Shown: positions 7,052-14,981, numbered from the stretch's first letter. The stretch is 17,994 bases of DNA from an uncultured Oscillospiraceae bacterium (GCA_900757695.1 CAAEOU010000213.1:1-17994), one strand, 5' to 3'. Translations and numbers: made by a program. The notes: generated from the sequence alone by a model not told the origin.

Positions 7052-7143
7052 TCCCATTTTTCACAATTTACACACAAAGTGCCGCAATCTACACAAAAAC
7101 AAATCTGACACCTTCGGCATATCTGCCAAACCCGCCAAGAAAT

Positions 7144-7170
7144 GGCCGAAGAATGTAAAATTCTCCGGCC
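7144..7170 (-). terminator. Terminator at the end of the arginine deiminase operon
   Basis: An 11-bp stem with one G-U pair on the minus strand (GGCCGGAGAAT with ATTCTTCGGCC) and a five-base loop begins about 28 bases after the transporter stop codon. It is followed by a weak T-rich tail (ATTTCTT). The position between two operons supports the call; the tail is not ideal. Confidence 0.6.
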
Positions 7171-7198
7171 ACCTTTTACGATTCCTTTATTTTTCTGG

Positions 7199-8599
7199 TC
7201 ATCCCAGCAGTGCCGCCCCAGCCAAAAGCAGTGCGCACAGCACCGTCAACGCCGCCAGCAGCTTCCACACAAACTTCAGCCATACGCCATAGGAAATTCG
7301 GCCAATGGCCAGCGCCCCCATAACCACGGCCGAGGTAGGTGTGATCAGGTTCACCAGCCCCGATGCCGACTGGTAGGCTGTGATCAGCAGCGCCCGGCTG
7401 ACGCCGGTCATCTCCGCCAGCGGCGCCATGATGGGCATGGACAGGGTTGCCAGTCCTGAGGAAGAAGGGATCAGAAAGGAGAGGATCAGGAAGATAACAA
7501 AGGAAAGCAGAATAAAAGATACGCCTCCGGCCCCGGTCAGGGCCTGCTCTCCCCAGTAGAGGATGGTATCTGTGATCTTTCCCTGATTCATGATCACCGT
7601 AATGCCTCTGGATATGCCAATAATAAATGCGACACCCAGAAGATCCGCCGCACCGGACACAAAGCCCCCCACGATCTCCTTCTCTCCAATTCCGCACAGC
7701 ATGCCCGTCAGCACTGCCGCCACCCAAAACAGGGCCGACAGCTCCGGGAACCACCATCCCAGCGTAGGGATCGCCGTCAGCCCCATTTCCTGAAACGGAA
7801 TAACACCATAAATCATCACCAGGAAAGTACCGCCAAAGAGCCAAAGCGCCAGCTTTTGTGTTCCGGTGAGCTTTGTCTCCGTCTGGTTTTTCAAGGCAAA
7901 GTGCCGGAGATTCTCCTCCCGCTGGGCCAAAACCAGACTGCGCCCGGGGTCATTCTTCACCCGCTGTCCATAGTAGAGCACATACCCGATGGCCATGGCA
8001 AGCCCCAGAAGCAGGATCAATAGCCGCAGGCCAATTCCCTGTCCCATACCGGTCCCCGCAAATCCTGCGGCAATTCCCGTTGCAAAGGGATTTACCGTGG
8101 AGCCAAGCACCCCGGCTCCCGCCCCCAGCAGGATCACGCTGACCGCCGTAACGGTATCATACCCCGCTGCGATCATCACCGGCAGCAGCAGCGGATAAAA
8201 GGCAATGGTCTCCTCCGCCATGCCAAAGGTGGTGCCGCCCAGTGCAAACGCACACATGAGGATTGGGATCAGAATGCCGCCCCGGCTGCCCAAGCGTCCC
8301 ACAATGGCAGCAATGCCCGCATCCACGGCTCCGGTCTTCCCCATAACCCCAAGGAACCCGCCCACCATCAGGATAAACACCGCCACTTCAATGGCTTCAT
8401 AAAATCCCTCCAGTGGTGCCCGTGTCACCGCCCAGATGCTCTGTCCGCTGCGGCTCACCTGCGTATAGCTGCCCGCAATGGGTGCGCCATCGGGCAGATA
8501 GCTGTACTGCCCCGCCGGAAGGATCCATGTGAGCACCGCCACGATCAGGATCAGCAGGATCAAAATCGTCTCCGCACTGGGCATTTTTACTTTTCGCAA
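7199..8599 (-). CDS. arcD: YfcC-family transporter, probable ArcD-type arginine/ornithine exchanger
   Basis: A 466-residue integral membrane protein with about 12 hydrophobic segments. It opens with MPSAETILILLILIVAVLTW, followed by LPAGQYSY, a pattern typical of the YfcC/C4-dicarboxylate anaerobic carrier-like family. Glycine-rich stretches GGTTFGMAEET and NPFATGIAAGFAG support the family. Members occupy the ArcD position in some streptococcal arc operons. Here it directly follows arcC, so arginine/ornithine exchange is the best inference, though other amino acids or peptide products are possible. It differs from the APC-family ArcD of Pseudomonas. The chosen start is TTG at 8599, abutting the arcC stop, with GGTGGGAT upstream. 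An ATG five codons further in (8584) is an alternative with a weaker ribosome binding site. Confidence 0.78.
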   Translation of the reverse strand: MRKVKMPSAETILILLILIVAVLTWILPAGQYSYLPDGAPIAGSYTQVSRSGQSIWAVTRAPLEGFYEAIEVAVFILMVGGFLGVMGKTGAVDAGIAAIVGRLGSRGGILIPILMCAFALGGTTFGMAEETIAFYPLLLPVMIAAGYDTVTAVSVILLGAGAGVLGSTVNPFATGIAAGFAGTGMGQGIGLRLLILLLGLAMAIGYVLYYGQRVKNDPGRSLVLAQREENLRHFALKNQTETKLTGTQKLALWLFGGTFLVMIYGVIPFQEMGLTAIPTLGWWFPELSALFWVAAVLTGMLCGIGEKEIVGGFVSGAADLLGVAFIIGISRGITVIMNQGKITDTILYWGEQALTGAGGVSFILLSFVIFLILSFLIPSSSGLATLSMPIMAPLAEMTGVSRALLITAYQSASGLVNLITPTSAVVMGALAIGRISYGVWLKFVWKLLAALTVLCALLLAGAALLG

Positions 8600-9553
8600 T
8601 CAGATCCCACCCATCACTGTTGTTCCACAGCGGCCTTCCAGCGCATCCAGGCCCCGATCAAGGGAGGTGATAATGGCCCTGCCGCCGGGATTCTGCTGAA
8701 CAAATTCCATGGCCGCCTGCACCTTCGGCAGCATGGAGCCCGCTGCAAAGTGTCCTTCTTTGCAGTACTGCTCCATTTCCGCCAGCGAAACGGTTCCCAG
8801 CTTTTTCTCGTCCGGCTGACGGAACCGGATGGACACTGCATCCACTTCTGTGAGGATCAGCAGCACATCCGCCTGCATCTCCACCGCCAGAAGCCTCGCC
8901 GCCAGATCCTTGTCAATGACCGCAGGTACTCCGTGCAGGCTGCCGTCTCCGGTCTTTACCACTGGGATTCCACCGCCGCCGCAGGCCACCGCAATGGTGG
9001 TATCCCACAGGGTCTTCAGGGTGCCGATCTCCACGATCCGCTGCGGTCTGGGAGACGCTACCACCCGGCGCCATCCCCGGCCCGCATCCTCTTTCATGGC
9101 GTAGCCCTTTTCCTGTCCGATCCGTTTTGCCTCCTCCGCACTGTAGAAGGGGCCGATGGGCTTTGTTGGGTTCTGGAAGGCAGGGTCCTTCTCATCCACC
9201 ACCATCTGCGTCACCACGGTGACCACCGGGATGTCCCGGCCCCGCCGCACCAGCTCTGCCCGAAGCTTTTGCTGCAAGTGATATCCGATATATCCCTGAC
9301 TCATGGCATCACATACATCAAAGGGCATAACCGGCGTCTGCTCCGCCGCTGCTTCCGAGGCCAAAATGATCCGCCCCACCTGCGGGCCGTTTCCATGCAC
9401 CACTGCCATTTCATAGCCGCCGCAGCTGATATCCGCCAGTATTTTTGCCGTCCGCTCCACCACCACGGCCTGAGACTCCGCAGTGGGCGGCAGATTTTTA
9501 TCCTCCAGCGCATTGCCGCCCAGCGCCACTACGATCCTCGTTGGCCGGCTCAT
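8600..9553 (-). CDS. arcC: Carbamate kinase
   Basis: A 317-residue cytoplasmic enzyme that transfers phosphate from carbamoyl phosphate to ADP, the ATP-yielding last step of the arginine deiminase pathway. The family features are all visible: VVALGGNAL near the N-terminus, AVVHGNGPQVG, the PTKPIGPFY segment, GGGGIPVV and VIDKDLAARLLA. The length is normal (about 310). The ATG overlaps the arcB stop by four bases (ATGA), so translation is coupled. Nothing seems degraded, and the carbamoyl-phosphate and nucleotide-site glycines are intact. Confidence 0.95.
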   Translation of the reverse strand: MSRPTRIVVALGGNALEDKNLPPTAESQAVVVERTAKILADISCGGYEMAVVHGNGPQVGRIILASEAAAEQTPVMPFDVCDAMSQGYIGYHLQQKLRAELVRRGRDIPVVTVVTQMVVDEKDPAFQNPTKPIGPFYSAEEAKRIGQEKGYAMKEDAGRGWRRVVASPRPQRIVEIGTLKTLWDTTIAVACGGGGIPVVKTGDGSLHGVPAVIDKDLAARLLAVEMQADVLLILTEVDAVSIRFRQPDEKKLGTVSLAEMEQYCKEGHFAAGSMLPKVQAAMEFVQQNPGGRAIITSLDRGLDALEGRCGTTVMGGI

Positions 9554-10542
9554 AGGGTCGCCACCAAAATTGCTTTAATGGCGTGCATACGGTTTTCCGC
9601 CTGATCGAACACCACAGAGCGTGCACTGCGGAACACATCGTCTGTGACCTCCCGAATATCCACGCCTTTGGCCATCCAATCTCTTGCCAATGCTGTGCCC
9701 GCATCATGGAACGCCGGCAGACAGTGCATGAAAATCACCCTTGGATTGTGGGTATCCGCCAGCAGCCTTTGATCCACCCGATAGGGGGTCAGCAGCTGCG
9801 TACGGGCAGGGATCTTATCCTCTTCTCCCATGGACGCCCAGATGTCCGAATACACCGCATCCGCACCATGAAGCGCCTCCCGGTCCGTGGTCAGAATGAT
9901 ATTGGCCCCGGAGCGTTCCGCCTCCCGGCGCACCCGCTCCATGACACCGGCATCTACGCCGTCAATGAGCTCCTTGGGGCCATAGCCTACGAAGTCTACC
10001 CCCAGCTTGCAGCAGCCGAACATCAGCGCATAGCACATATTGTTTCGCACATCCCCCACAAACACCAGCTTCTGCTGAGAAAGCGGCTTTGCCACATGCT
10101 CCTCCAAGGTCATAAAGTCCGCAATGATCTGGGTGGGGTGGTCATCGTCCGTCAGGCCGTTATAAACCGGCACCCCGCTGAACTCCGCCAGCGTTTCCAC
10201 CACACGCTGGTCATAGCCCCGGTACTCGATCCCATCGAAGAACCGTCCCAAGACCTTTGCGGTATCCTCCATGGATTCCTTCTTTCCCATCTGGGAGCTT
10301 CCCGGTTCCAAAAACGTCACATTGCCGCCCTCGTCATGGACTGCCACCTCGAATGCACAGCGGGTACGGGTAGAGGTCTTCTCAAACAGCAGCGCAATGT
10401 TCTTTCCCCGGAGGCTCTCCCCGGGAATACCGCTGCGCTTTTTGGCTTTCAGGCTGTACCCCAGATCCAGAAGATAGCGGATCTCTCCGGGAGTAAAGTC
10501 CATCAATGTTAAAAATGATCTGCCTTTCAAATTAACGGGCAT
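9550..10542 (-). CDS. arcB: Ornithine carbamoyltransferase (catabolic)
   Basis: A 330-residue cytoplasmic enzyme interconverting citrulline plus phosphate with ornithine plus carbamoyl phosphate. The carbamoyl-phosphate signature STRTR is at residues 57-61, with FEKT just before it. The HPTQ motif follows (DDDHPTQII), and the ornithine-site HCLPAFHD lies near the C-terminus. The ATG at 10542 is chosen because AGGAGGAAA lies directly upstream; an open frame continues to 10605 but would place the ribosome binding site inside the protein. It lies 26 bases after arcA and overlaps arcC, so context makes it the catabolic ArcB; sequence alone cannot exclude a dual biosynthetic (ArgF) role. Confidence 0.93.
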   Translation of the reverse strand: MPVNLKGRSFLTLMDFTPGEIRYLLDLGYSLKAKKRSGIPGESLRGKNIALLFEKTSTRTRCAFEVAVHDEGGNVTFLEPGSSQMGKKESMEDTAKVLGRFFDGIEYRGYDQRVVETLAEFSGVPVYNGLTDDDHPTQIIADFMTLEEHVAKPLSQQKLVFVGDVRNNMCYALMFGCCKLGVDFVGYGPKELIDGVDAGVMERVRREAERSGANIILTTDREALHGADAVYSDIWASMGEEDKIPARTQLLTPYRVDQRLLADTHNPRVIFMHCLPAFHDAGTALARDWMAKGVDIREVTDDVFRSARSVVFDQAENRMHAIKAILVATL

Positions 10543-10568
10543 TGCAGTTTCCTCCTGTATACTTCTTA

Positions 10569-11777
10569 TTATAATGTGTCTCTTACCAGCGGCATAGTCA
10601 TGCATCGAGGGCCGCCCCGGCCTCTGGACAGTTCCGAGCTGGGAATGGTAAGCACCTCTACCCCATGCTCCCGCAGCAGCTCATTGGTCACATGGTTCCG
10701 GTCATAGGCAATAACACGCCCCGGCCCAATGGCAAAGGTGTTGGAGCCATCGTTCCACTGCTCTCTGGCCGCATCGATCACACTGCCGCCTCCGCATGGG
10801 ATCAGTGTCACTCTGGAAAGGCCCAGATGATCCATAAGAATATGGTCAAGGCTGGCCCGCTCCTGCCGGATGCTCAGATGCTCGCCGCCCTGTTCCAGCA
10901 CAAATACTTCCATATCCCCCTGAATATTGGGATGCACCGTAAACTTATCCCGATCCACCATGGTAAACACGGTATCCAGATGCATAAAGCTGCGGCTCTT
11001 GGGGATATCAATGGCAAGGATCTGGGAAAAGCCCAGCTCCAACAGATTCTTCGCCAGGATCTCAATGGCAAAGGGTTCCGTTCGCTGAGAAATCCCCACT
11101 GCCACTGTATCCCGGCTCAGCACCAGAATGTCACCGCCCTCCAGACTGGGCTCCATTTCCCGGCTGTATACCTTCCGCACATTTTTATACACGGGGTGAT
11201 ACCGGAAAATATAGTCTCCGAAGAGAGTCTCCCGGTTGCGGGTCTGGCTGTACATCCGATGCAGGGATACGCCGGAGCCGATACAGGCAAAGGGATCCCG
11301 GGTAAAATAGAGGTTGGGCATGGGATCGATCACAAAGGGGTAATCCCCCTCCAGATAATCGGTAAGATTCTTTTTCCCATAGCCGAAAATCTCCGACTTG
11401 CGGACTCCCGCCATCATTTTCAGCACCATGTTTTTGGTGCTGAAATTCATGAAATATTCTTCCATTCTGGCAATCCGCTTTTCGCCTCGGATCCCGGCAT
11501 CCAGAAGGTACTCCTTTACAAACTGCCGCCGGATCCCTTCATCGGTCAGGGCCTCTGCTGTCAGATCCTCCAGATACACCACCTCTACTCCCTGCTCCCC
11601 CAGCAGCTGGGCAAACCGGTCATGCTCCTGACGGGCAAGGCGCAGATATGGAATATCGTCAAACAGCAGCCGATCCAGATGCTCCGGCATCAGGTTCAGC
11701 AGCTCTTCTCCCGGTCGATGCAGCAAAACCCGCCGCAAAGGGGCGATCTCCGACCAGATGTTGATTGCTTCATGCAA
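10569..11777 (-). CDS. arcA: Arginine deiminase
   Basis: A 402-residue cytoplasmic enzyme that hydrolyses arginine to citrulline and ammonia, the first step of the pathway. The N-terminus [19 protein letters not shown] is typical. [10 protein letters not shown] carries the active-site Asp, EGGDILVLS the second acidic site, and [14 protein letters not shown] near the end carries the catalytic Cys392. The start is TTG at 11777, eight bases after AAAGGAG. The frame is open further upstream, but those ATGs fall in or near the leader terminator and have no ribosome binding site. First gene of the arc operon, after a long structured leader. Confidence 0.95.
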   Translation of the reverse strand: MHEAINIWSEIAPLRRVLLHRPGEELLNLMPEHLDRLLFDDIPYLRLARQEHDRFAQLLGEQGVEVVYLEDLTAEALTDEGIRRQFVKEYLLDAGIRGEKRIARMEEYFMNFSTKNMVLKMMAGVRKSEIFGYGKKNLTDYLEGDYPFVIDPMPNLYFTRDPFACIGSGVSLHRMYSQTRNRETLFGDYIFRYHPVYKNVRKVYSREMEPSLEGGDILVLSRDTVAVGISQRTEPFAIEILAKNLLELGFSQILAIDIPKSRSFMHLDTVFTMVDRDKFTVHPNIQGDMEVFVLEQGGEHLSIRQERASLDHILMDHLGLSRVTLIPCGGGSVIDAAREQWNDGSNTFAIGPGRVIAYDRNHVTNELLREHGVEVLTIPSSELSRGRGGPRCMTMPLVRDTL

Positions 11778-11842
11778 GACGCTCACTCCTTTTGTAGATT
11801 CTTTGAGCAGTATGTCCCCGGAAGGGAAAATCATGCATAGAC

Positions 11843-11875
11843 AAAAAAAAGACGCACTGCACATTGCAGTACGTC
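11843..11875 (-). terminator. Intrinsic terminator in the arcA leader (putative attenuator)
   Basis: On the minus strand, GACGTACTGC and GCAGTGCGTC form a 10-bp stem with one U-G pair around the loop AATGT (11851-11875). Eight T follow directly (11843-11850). It lies between the arc promoter and arcA, 65 bases before the start codon. It must therefore be read through for operon expression, or define a short leader RNA. Confidence 0.85.
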
Positions 11876-12031
11876 AAATAAATGGGGGGAAGAACCGGCT
11901 GGGGAGGGGGTATAAAACCAAGGCATGGTTTTGGATCCAGCCGGTTCTTCATGTGGCACAGCGTAGCGCCGGCTTTTTAGGAGAATGGCGGTTCCTCTAA
12001 AGCTACCTGACAGTAGAGGATTTCCGATTGC
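11876..12031 (-). ncRNA. Structured 5' leader RNA of the arc operon (possible riboswitch or attenuator, class unknown)
   Basis: This stretch, gene-free together with its flanks (11778-12175), holds nested hairpins. A 13-bp perfect inverted repeat (11890-11902 with 11937-11949) encloses a 7-bp stem (11914-11920 with 11926-11932). Nearer the 5' end is CCTCTA/TAGAGG (11994-11999 with 12014-12019). The CGGTTCT arm of the large hairpin could instead pair with GGAACCG near the 5' end, so alternative folds are possible. A terminator with eight T follows. I compared it by eye with TPP, FMN, lysine, glycine, guanidine, THF, preQ1 and T-box patterns and recognise none. The function is inferred from position only. 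Confidence 0.55.
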
Positions 12032-12037
12032 ATGGCT

Positions 12038-12066
12038 AGTATACCTCATTATGTTCGATTTGTAAA
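12038..12066 (-). promoter_or_regulatory. Promoter of the arginine deiminase operon
   Basis: On the minus strand, TTTACA (12061-12066) and TATACT (12038-12043) are separated by 17 bp, each five of six to consensus. The predicted start near 12031 gives a leader of about 250 nt before arcA. The AT-rich 12067-12175 upstream has TGTTAACA and short A/T runs but no clear ArgR or CRP/FNR box. Confidence 0.7.
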
Positions 12067-12175
12067 GTATTTTGTTCGTTTTTTGCTGTTTTTTCTGATT
12101 TTTATGAGATTGGCACAAAAATATATTTCGTTTTTATTGCATTTTGAAACAAAGTGTTAACAATTCAGAATGTTT

Positions 12176-12379
12176 TTACAGGATCCCAAGCTGCGACAGC
12201 AGGATAACCGTGCCCATCACCGCCGCAATCACAAGAACCGTTGTCACAAGCTGTCGCTTTGTCCCTTTTTTGTGGCTCCCATATTCCAGCTTGACGTCCG
12301 CCCGGTGCTGGGCCAGGCTGGCTGCATCTTCCAAGTCCTGCTTCTGCCGATTGACCTGATCCGGCGATACAATGGGCAT
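12176..12379 (-). CDS. Small tail-anchored membrane protein (hypothetical)
   Basis: A 67-residue protein: a polar, charged N-terminal part (residues 1-42), a basic patch (HKKGTKR), then one C-terminal membrane segment (about 45-65, LVTTVLVIAAVMGTVILLSQ). There is no signal peptide, so the N-terminus should be cytoplasmic and the protein tail-anchored. I do not recognise a family. GGGAGG lies eight bases before the ATG, so it is likely translated. It follows the next small gene by 34 bases, and its tail resembles that protein's tail, suggesting duplication. It precedes the arc leader with no clear terminator. Confidence 0.55.
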   Translation of the reverse strand: MPIVSPDQVNRQKQDLEDAASLAQHRADVKLEYGSHKKGTKRQLVTTVLVIAAVMGTVILLSQLGIL

Positions 12380-12413
12380 CTCAGCTGCCTCCCTTCCTGC
12401 ATTTTCCGCAGCC

Positions 12414-12629
12414 TCAAATTATGCGCAGTGCGGACAGAATCACCAGCACTGCAACCACCGCAGCAATTCCGATTCCGGTGGCAACTTTCTGCCCTCTGGT
12501 TCCGGAAGTCTTAGGGGCTTCCCCCATCCACGCCTGCCCATTTTTCTGTGCTGTTTTCTGTGCGGCACGCATAGTCATGAACGTCGCATTTCTTTTGGCT
12601 TCATCATAATTTTGCATTGGTAACGGCAT
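12414..12629 (-). CDS. Small tail-anchored membrane protein (hypothetical), likely paralogue of its neighbour
   Basis: A 71-residue protein with a polar N-terminal part rich in Ala, Lys, Gln and Met (MPLPMQNYDEAKRNATFM and onward) and a single C-terminal membrane segment (about 50-69, VATGIGIAAVVAVLVILSAL). There is no signal peptide. The ATG at 12629 follows AGAGGAGG at an ideal distance; an in-frame ATG eight codons upstream would put that ribosome binding site inside the coding region. The last 27 residues match 11 of the last 27 of the downstream small protein without gaps. The function is unknown. Confidence 0.6.
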   Translation of the reverse strand: MPLPMQNYDEAKRNATFMTMRAAQKTAQKNGQAWMGEAPKTSGTRGQKVATGIGIAAVVAVLVILSALRII

Positions 12630-12696
12630 AATATTACCTCCTCTATTCCGCATATCGGTTAACTAAACAGTGATAGATATTTACCTTCATTGCATA

Positions 12697-12702
12697 ATTA
12701 TA
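12697..12702 (-). promoter_or_regulatory. Candidate -10 element for the two small membrane protein genes
   Basis: A consensus TATAAT on the minus strand lies in AT-rich DNA about 68 bases above the first ribosome-bound ATG. No convincing -35 hexamer is present at 16-18 bp, and the region has no strong terminator after the symporter gene, so read-through from there is an alternative. Confidence 0.35.
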
Positions 12703-12737
12703 ATACCATATTTTGTTTTAATTTGTACATTGACATT

Positions 12738-14078
12738 TTATACAATTGTTTTATCCAGCAACTGGTTATTATGTCCTGCCGGTGGACTTTCCGGCGGCGT
12801 GATTTCCCTGCGCAAAAGCAGCATCATCAGGATATTGGGCAGCGCCATTGCCCCAGCCAGTATTCCCCCAAGGCTCCATACCCACTCCAGTCTGACAAAC
12901 GCCCCAAGAAACACCGAGAGTAAATAGCAGATCCGGTATCCTGTTACGCCCCTCTTTCCGAGCAGATACTCCACACAGCATTCCCCATAATAGCACCATC
13001 CCACCACAGTAGAAAACGCAAAGGTCAGAAGTGAGATCGTCAGGATCCATTCTCCGCCGGGAATGCAGGAAAACGCCCGGAGACACATGGTCCCTGCACC
13101 GGCCCCCTGAAACAGCGCCGGATACTTCAGCATCGCCGCCACCAGCGTGACCCCGGTCATGGCACAGAGCACCACCGTATCCCAGAATACACCTGTCATG
13201 GAGACCAGCGCTTCGTCCTCCGGCCGTTCTCCCGGCCCCGCCGCTGCCGCCAGCGGAGCGGTTCCCATGCCGGACTCATTGGTAAAAAGCCCTCTGGCAG
13301 TACCGTAGCGCAAGGCTGTGGCAAGGGTGCTGCCCACAAAGCCGCCCCCTGCGGCCCGGGGCAGAAATGCCCCCCGCAGGATCTCCCCCAGCGCCGCAGG
13401 CACCGTATCTCCGCAGCGGCACAGTACCATGGCACATCCGGCCAGATACAGAGCCGACATGGCCGGCACCAGCTTTTCACAGACACCGGCAATGGACCTT
13501 GCGCCCCCGAGGATGATCGCCCCGGCACCAACCATTGTCACAGCACCGGTCAGCCATAGCGGCACTCCTTTGGGCGCCAGCACCGCCGCAATGGCATTGG
13601 ACTGGATCAGTGCTCCGGTTCCCACAGCCGCCGCCACACCCATCCACGCAAAGACTGCGCCCATCCCCCGCCGGTGGAGCACATCCTCCATAACATACAT
13701 GGCGCCGCCCCGGGCCCTTCCACTTTTTTCGCAGCGCCGGTGCCGCAGGCAGATCAGCGTCTCCCCATATCGGGTCGCCATTCCCAGTGCACCGGTCAGC
13801 CAGCACCAGAACACTGCGCCGGGTCCGCCCAGGGCCACCGCCGTGGCAACGCCGATAATATTTCCCGTTCCAATGGCCGCCGCCAGCGAGGTTGCCAGCG
13901 CACCGAAAGCCGACATGCCGCCAGCGCCACGGCCTGTCCCGAGGCTCAGCCGGATCCCCCGCAGGGTATAACGCTGAACGCCCCTCAGGCGCAGAGTGAA
14001 ATAAATATGGCTTCCCATCAGCATCACCAACAGCGGCCCGCTCCACAAAAATCCTTCCAGTGCAAAAATCAGCTTCAT
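12738..14078 (-). CDS. Alanine/glycine:cation symporter family protein (AgcS/AlsT type)
   Basis: A 446-residue integral membrane protein with about 11 hydrophobic segments, predicted to import alanine or glycine with Na+ or H+. Family motifs are clear: FGALATSLAAAIGTGNIIGVATA (about 58-80), the GGPGAVFWCW stretch, ARGGAMYVME, and GLFTNESGMGTAPLAAAA (about 263-280). The start is the ATG at 14078, nine bases after AGGAGG; an upstream ATG at 14099 would place that site in the coding region. It is divergent from a TetR-type regulator whose promoter begins within this gene's ribosome-binding region, so that regulator probably controls it. Substrate preference cannot be read from the sequence. Confidence 0.88.
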   Translation of the reverse strand: MKLIFALEGFLWSGPLLVMLMGSHIYFTLRLRGVQRYTLRGIRLSLGTGRGAGGMSAFGALATSLAAAIGTGNIIGVATAVALGGPGAVFWCWLTGALGMATRYGETLICLRHRRCEKSGRARGGAMYVMEDVLHRRGMGAVFAWMGVAAAVGTGALIQSNAIAAVLAPKGVPLWLTGAVTMVGAGAIILGGARSIAGVCEKLVPAMSALYLAGCAMVLCRCGDTVPAALGEILRGAFLPRAAGGGFVGSTLATALRYGTARGLFTNESGMGTAPLAAAAGPGERPEDEALVSMTGVFWDTVVLCAMTGVTLVAAMLKYPALFQGAGAGTMCLRAFSCIPGGEWILTISLLTFAFSTVVGWCYYGECCVEYLLGKRGVTGYRICYLLSVFLGAFVRLEWVWSLGGILAGAMALPNILMMLLLRREITPPESPPAGHNNQLLDKTIV

Positions 14079-14092
14079 GGACTGCTCCCTCC

Positions 14093-14121
14093 TTGACATC
14101 CCTTCTCTGCTGAAATAAAAT
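14093..14121 (+). promoter_or_regulatory. Sigma-A promoter of the TetR-type regulator
   Basis: TTGACA (14093-14098) and TAAAAT (14116-14121) are separated by 17 bp, the same hexamers as the DUF2325 promoter. The -35 overlaps by two bases the minus-strand ribosome binding site of the symporter gene (14087-14094). This makes the divergent region very compact. Confidence 0.7.
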
Positions 14122-14203
14122 GAATGTAGATATCCCGCAATTCTTTTTTATCATATTGCCGCCAGCGCATTCTTATGCCGTACCGGCCACAGGAGGAAGC
14201 ACC

Positions 14204-14800
14204 ATGCCGAAACGCAGTTCCAGAAATACCAGAAGCCGTATTGTCGCTGCCGCTTGGGAGCTTTTTTATGAAAACGGCTATGATGATACCACGGTAGACG
14301 ATATTGTAGAACGCTCCGGCACCTCCAAGGGGTCCTTCTATCACTACTTTGCCGGAAAGGATGCCCTGCTCAGCTCCCTTTCCACCCTGTTTGACGAAAA
14401 GTATCAGGAGTTGATCCCCAATATGGATCCCGTTCTTTCCGCCTTTGATCAGCTGATCTATCTGAACCATGAGCTGTTTTTTATGATCGAAAACTCTGTT
14501 TCCCTCGATCTTCTGGCACGCCTGCTCTCCACCCAGCTGGTCACCACCAGCGAAAAGCATCTGATGGATCAGAACCGTTACTACTTTAAGATACTCCGAA
14601 AGATCTGTACCGACGGCCAGCGCTCCGGCGAGCTCCGACAGGACATCTCTATTAATGAAATGGTTCGCACCTATGCGCTGCAGGAGCGTGCTCTGCTCTA
14701 CGACTGGTGTATCTGCGGCGGAAACTATTCTCTTTCCGTCTACGCCACCAATCTGCTTCCCAATTTGCTGGGTTTTTTTAAAAATAATAAATCGCTCTAA
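14204..14800 (+). CDS. TetR/AcrR-family transcriptional regulator
   Basis: A 198-residue DNA-binding protein. An N-terminal helix-turn-helix (residues 10-50) has SRIVAAAWELFYENGYDDTT then VDDIVERSGTSKGSFYHYFAGKDAL, the classic TetR pattern. The remainder is an alpha-helical ligand and dimer domain with no recognisable subclass. The ATG at 14204 follows AGGAGGAAGCACC; a longer reading from 14120 starts at the -10 element and is not supported. It is divergent from the AgcS-type symporter and upstream of putP, and likely regulates itself and the symporter. The ligand is unknown. A strong terminator at 14833-14873 separates it from putP. Confidence 0.88.
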   Translation: MPKRSSRNTRSRIVAAAWELFYENGYDDTTVDDIVERSGTSKGSFYHYFAGKDALLSSLSTLFDEKYQELIPNMDPVLSAFDQLIYLNHELFFMIENSVSLDLLARLLSTQLVTTSEKHLMDQNRYYFKILRKICTDGQRSGELRQDISINEMVRTYALQERALLYDWCICGGNYSLSVYATNLLPNLLGFFKNNKSL

Positions 14801-14832
14801 TTATATTCTGTACTTTAGTCTAGTATTTATTT

Positions 14833-14873
14833 CGCAGTATTTCAGACATTTTCTGAAATACTGCGAGTTTTTT
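14833..14873 (+). terminator. Intrinsic terminator of the TetR-type regulator
   Basis: A 13-bp perfect stem, CGCAGTATTTCAG (14833-14845) with CTGAAATACTGCG (14853-14865), and a seven-base loop are followed by AG and six T (14868-14873). Confidence 0.9.
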
Positions 14874-14902
14874 CTATGAATTATTCCACACTTCATTCTG
14901 TG

Positions 14903-14931
14903 TTGCAGTCTATAAAATCGTGCAGTATAAT
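14903..14931 (+). promoter_or_regulatory. Sigma-A promoter of putP
   Basis: TTGCAG (14903-14908) and a perfect TATAAT (14926-14931) are separated by 17 bp. The predicted start is near 14938, about 44 bases before the start codon. Confidence 0.75.
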
Positions 14932-14947
14932 AAGGCCCATGATACAC

Positions 14948-14964
14948 AGCGGTCCCGGACCGCT
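14948..14964 (+). promoter_or_regulatory. 17-bp perfect dyad between the putP promoter and ribosome binding site
   Basis: AGCGGTCC and GGACCGCT are perfectly complementary around a single central C. The dyad begins about 10 bases after the predicted transcription start and ends just before the GGAAGGGG ribosome binding site. It could be a repressor operator or an RNA element affecting translation; a one-base loop argues for DNA recognition. Confidence 0.5.
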
Positions 14965-14981
14965 TAGGAAGGGGTATTACA

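Noticed and set aside
10543..10605. N-terminal extension of ArcB
   Set aside because: It would contain the strong AGGAGGAAA site and overlap arcA; the ATG at 10542 gives the normal family length.
11770..11952. A 60-codon frame in the arcA leader with PPP and PP runs, ending across the arcA start codon, as a possible stalling leader peptide
   Set aside because: Its ATG has no ribosome binding site and it reads straight through the terminator stem and U tract; composition looks accidental. It could be revisited if ribosome profiling shows translation.
11840..12031. T-box or known metabolite riboswitch upstream of arcA
   Set aside because: The T-box core sequence is absent, and no conserved core of the common riboswitch classes is recognisable by eye.
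12140..12172. 9-bp inverted repeat (one G-U) followed by TTTTT on the plus strand
   Set aside because: There is no plus-strand gene upstream to terminate, and on the minus strand one pair is lost and no U tract follows.
12649..12661. GTTTAGTTAACC upstream of the small membrane protein genes as a third copy of the DUF2325 operator
   Set aside because: The spacing between half-sites differs and the match is short in AT-rich DNA.
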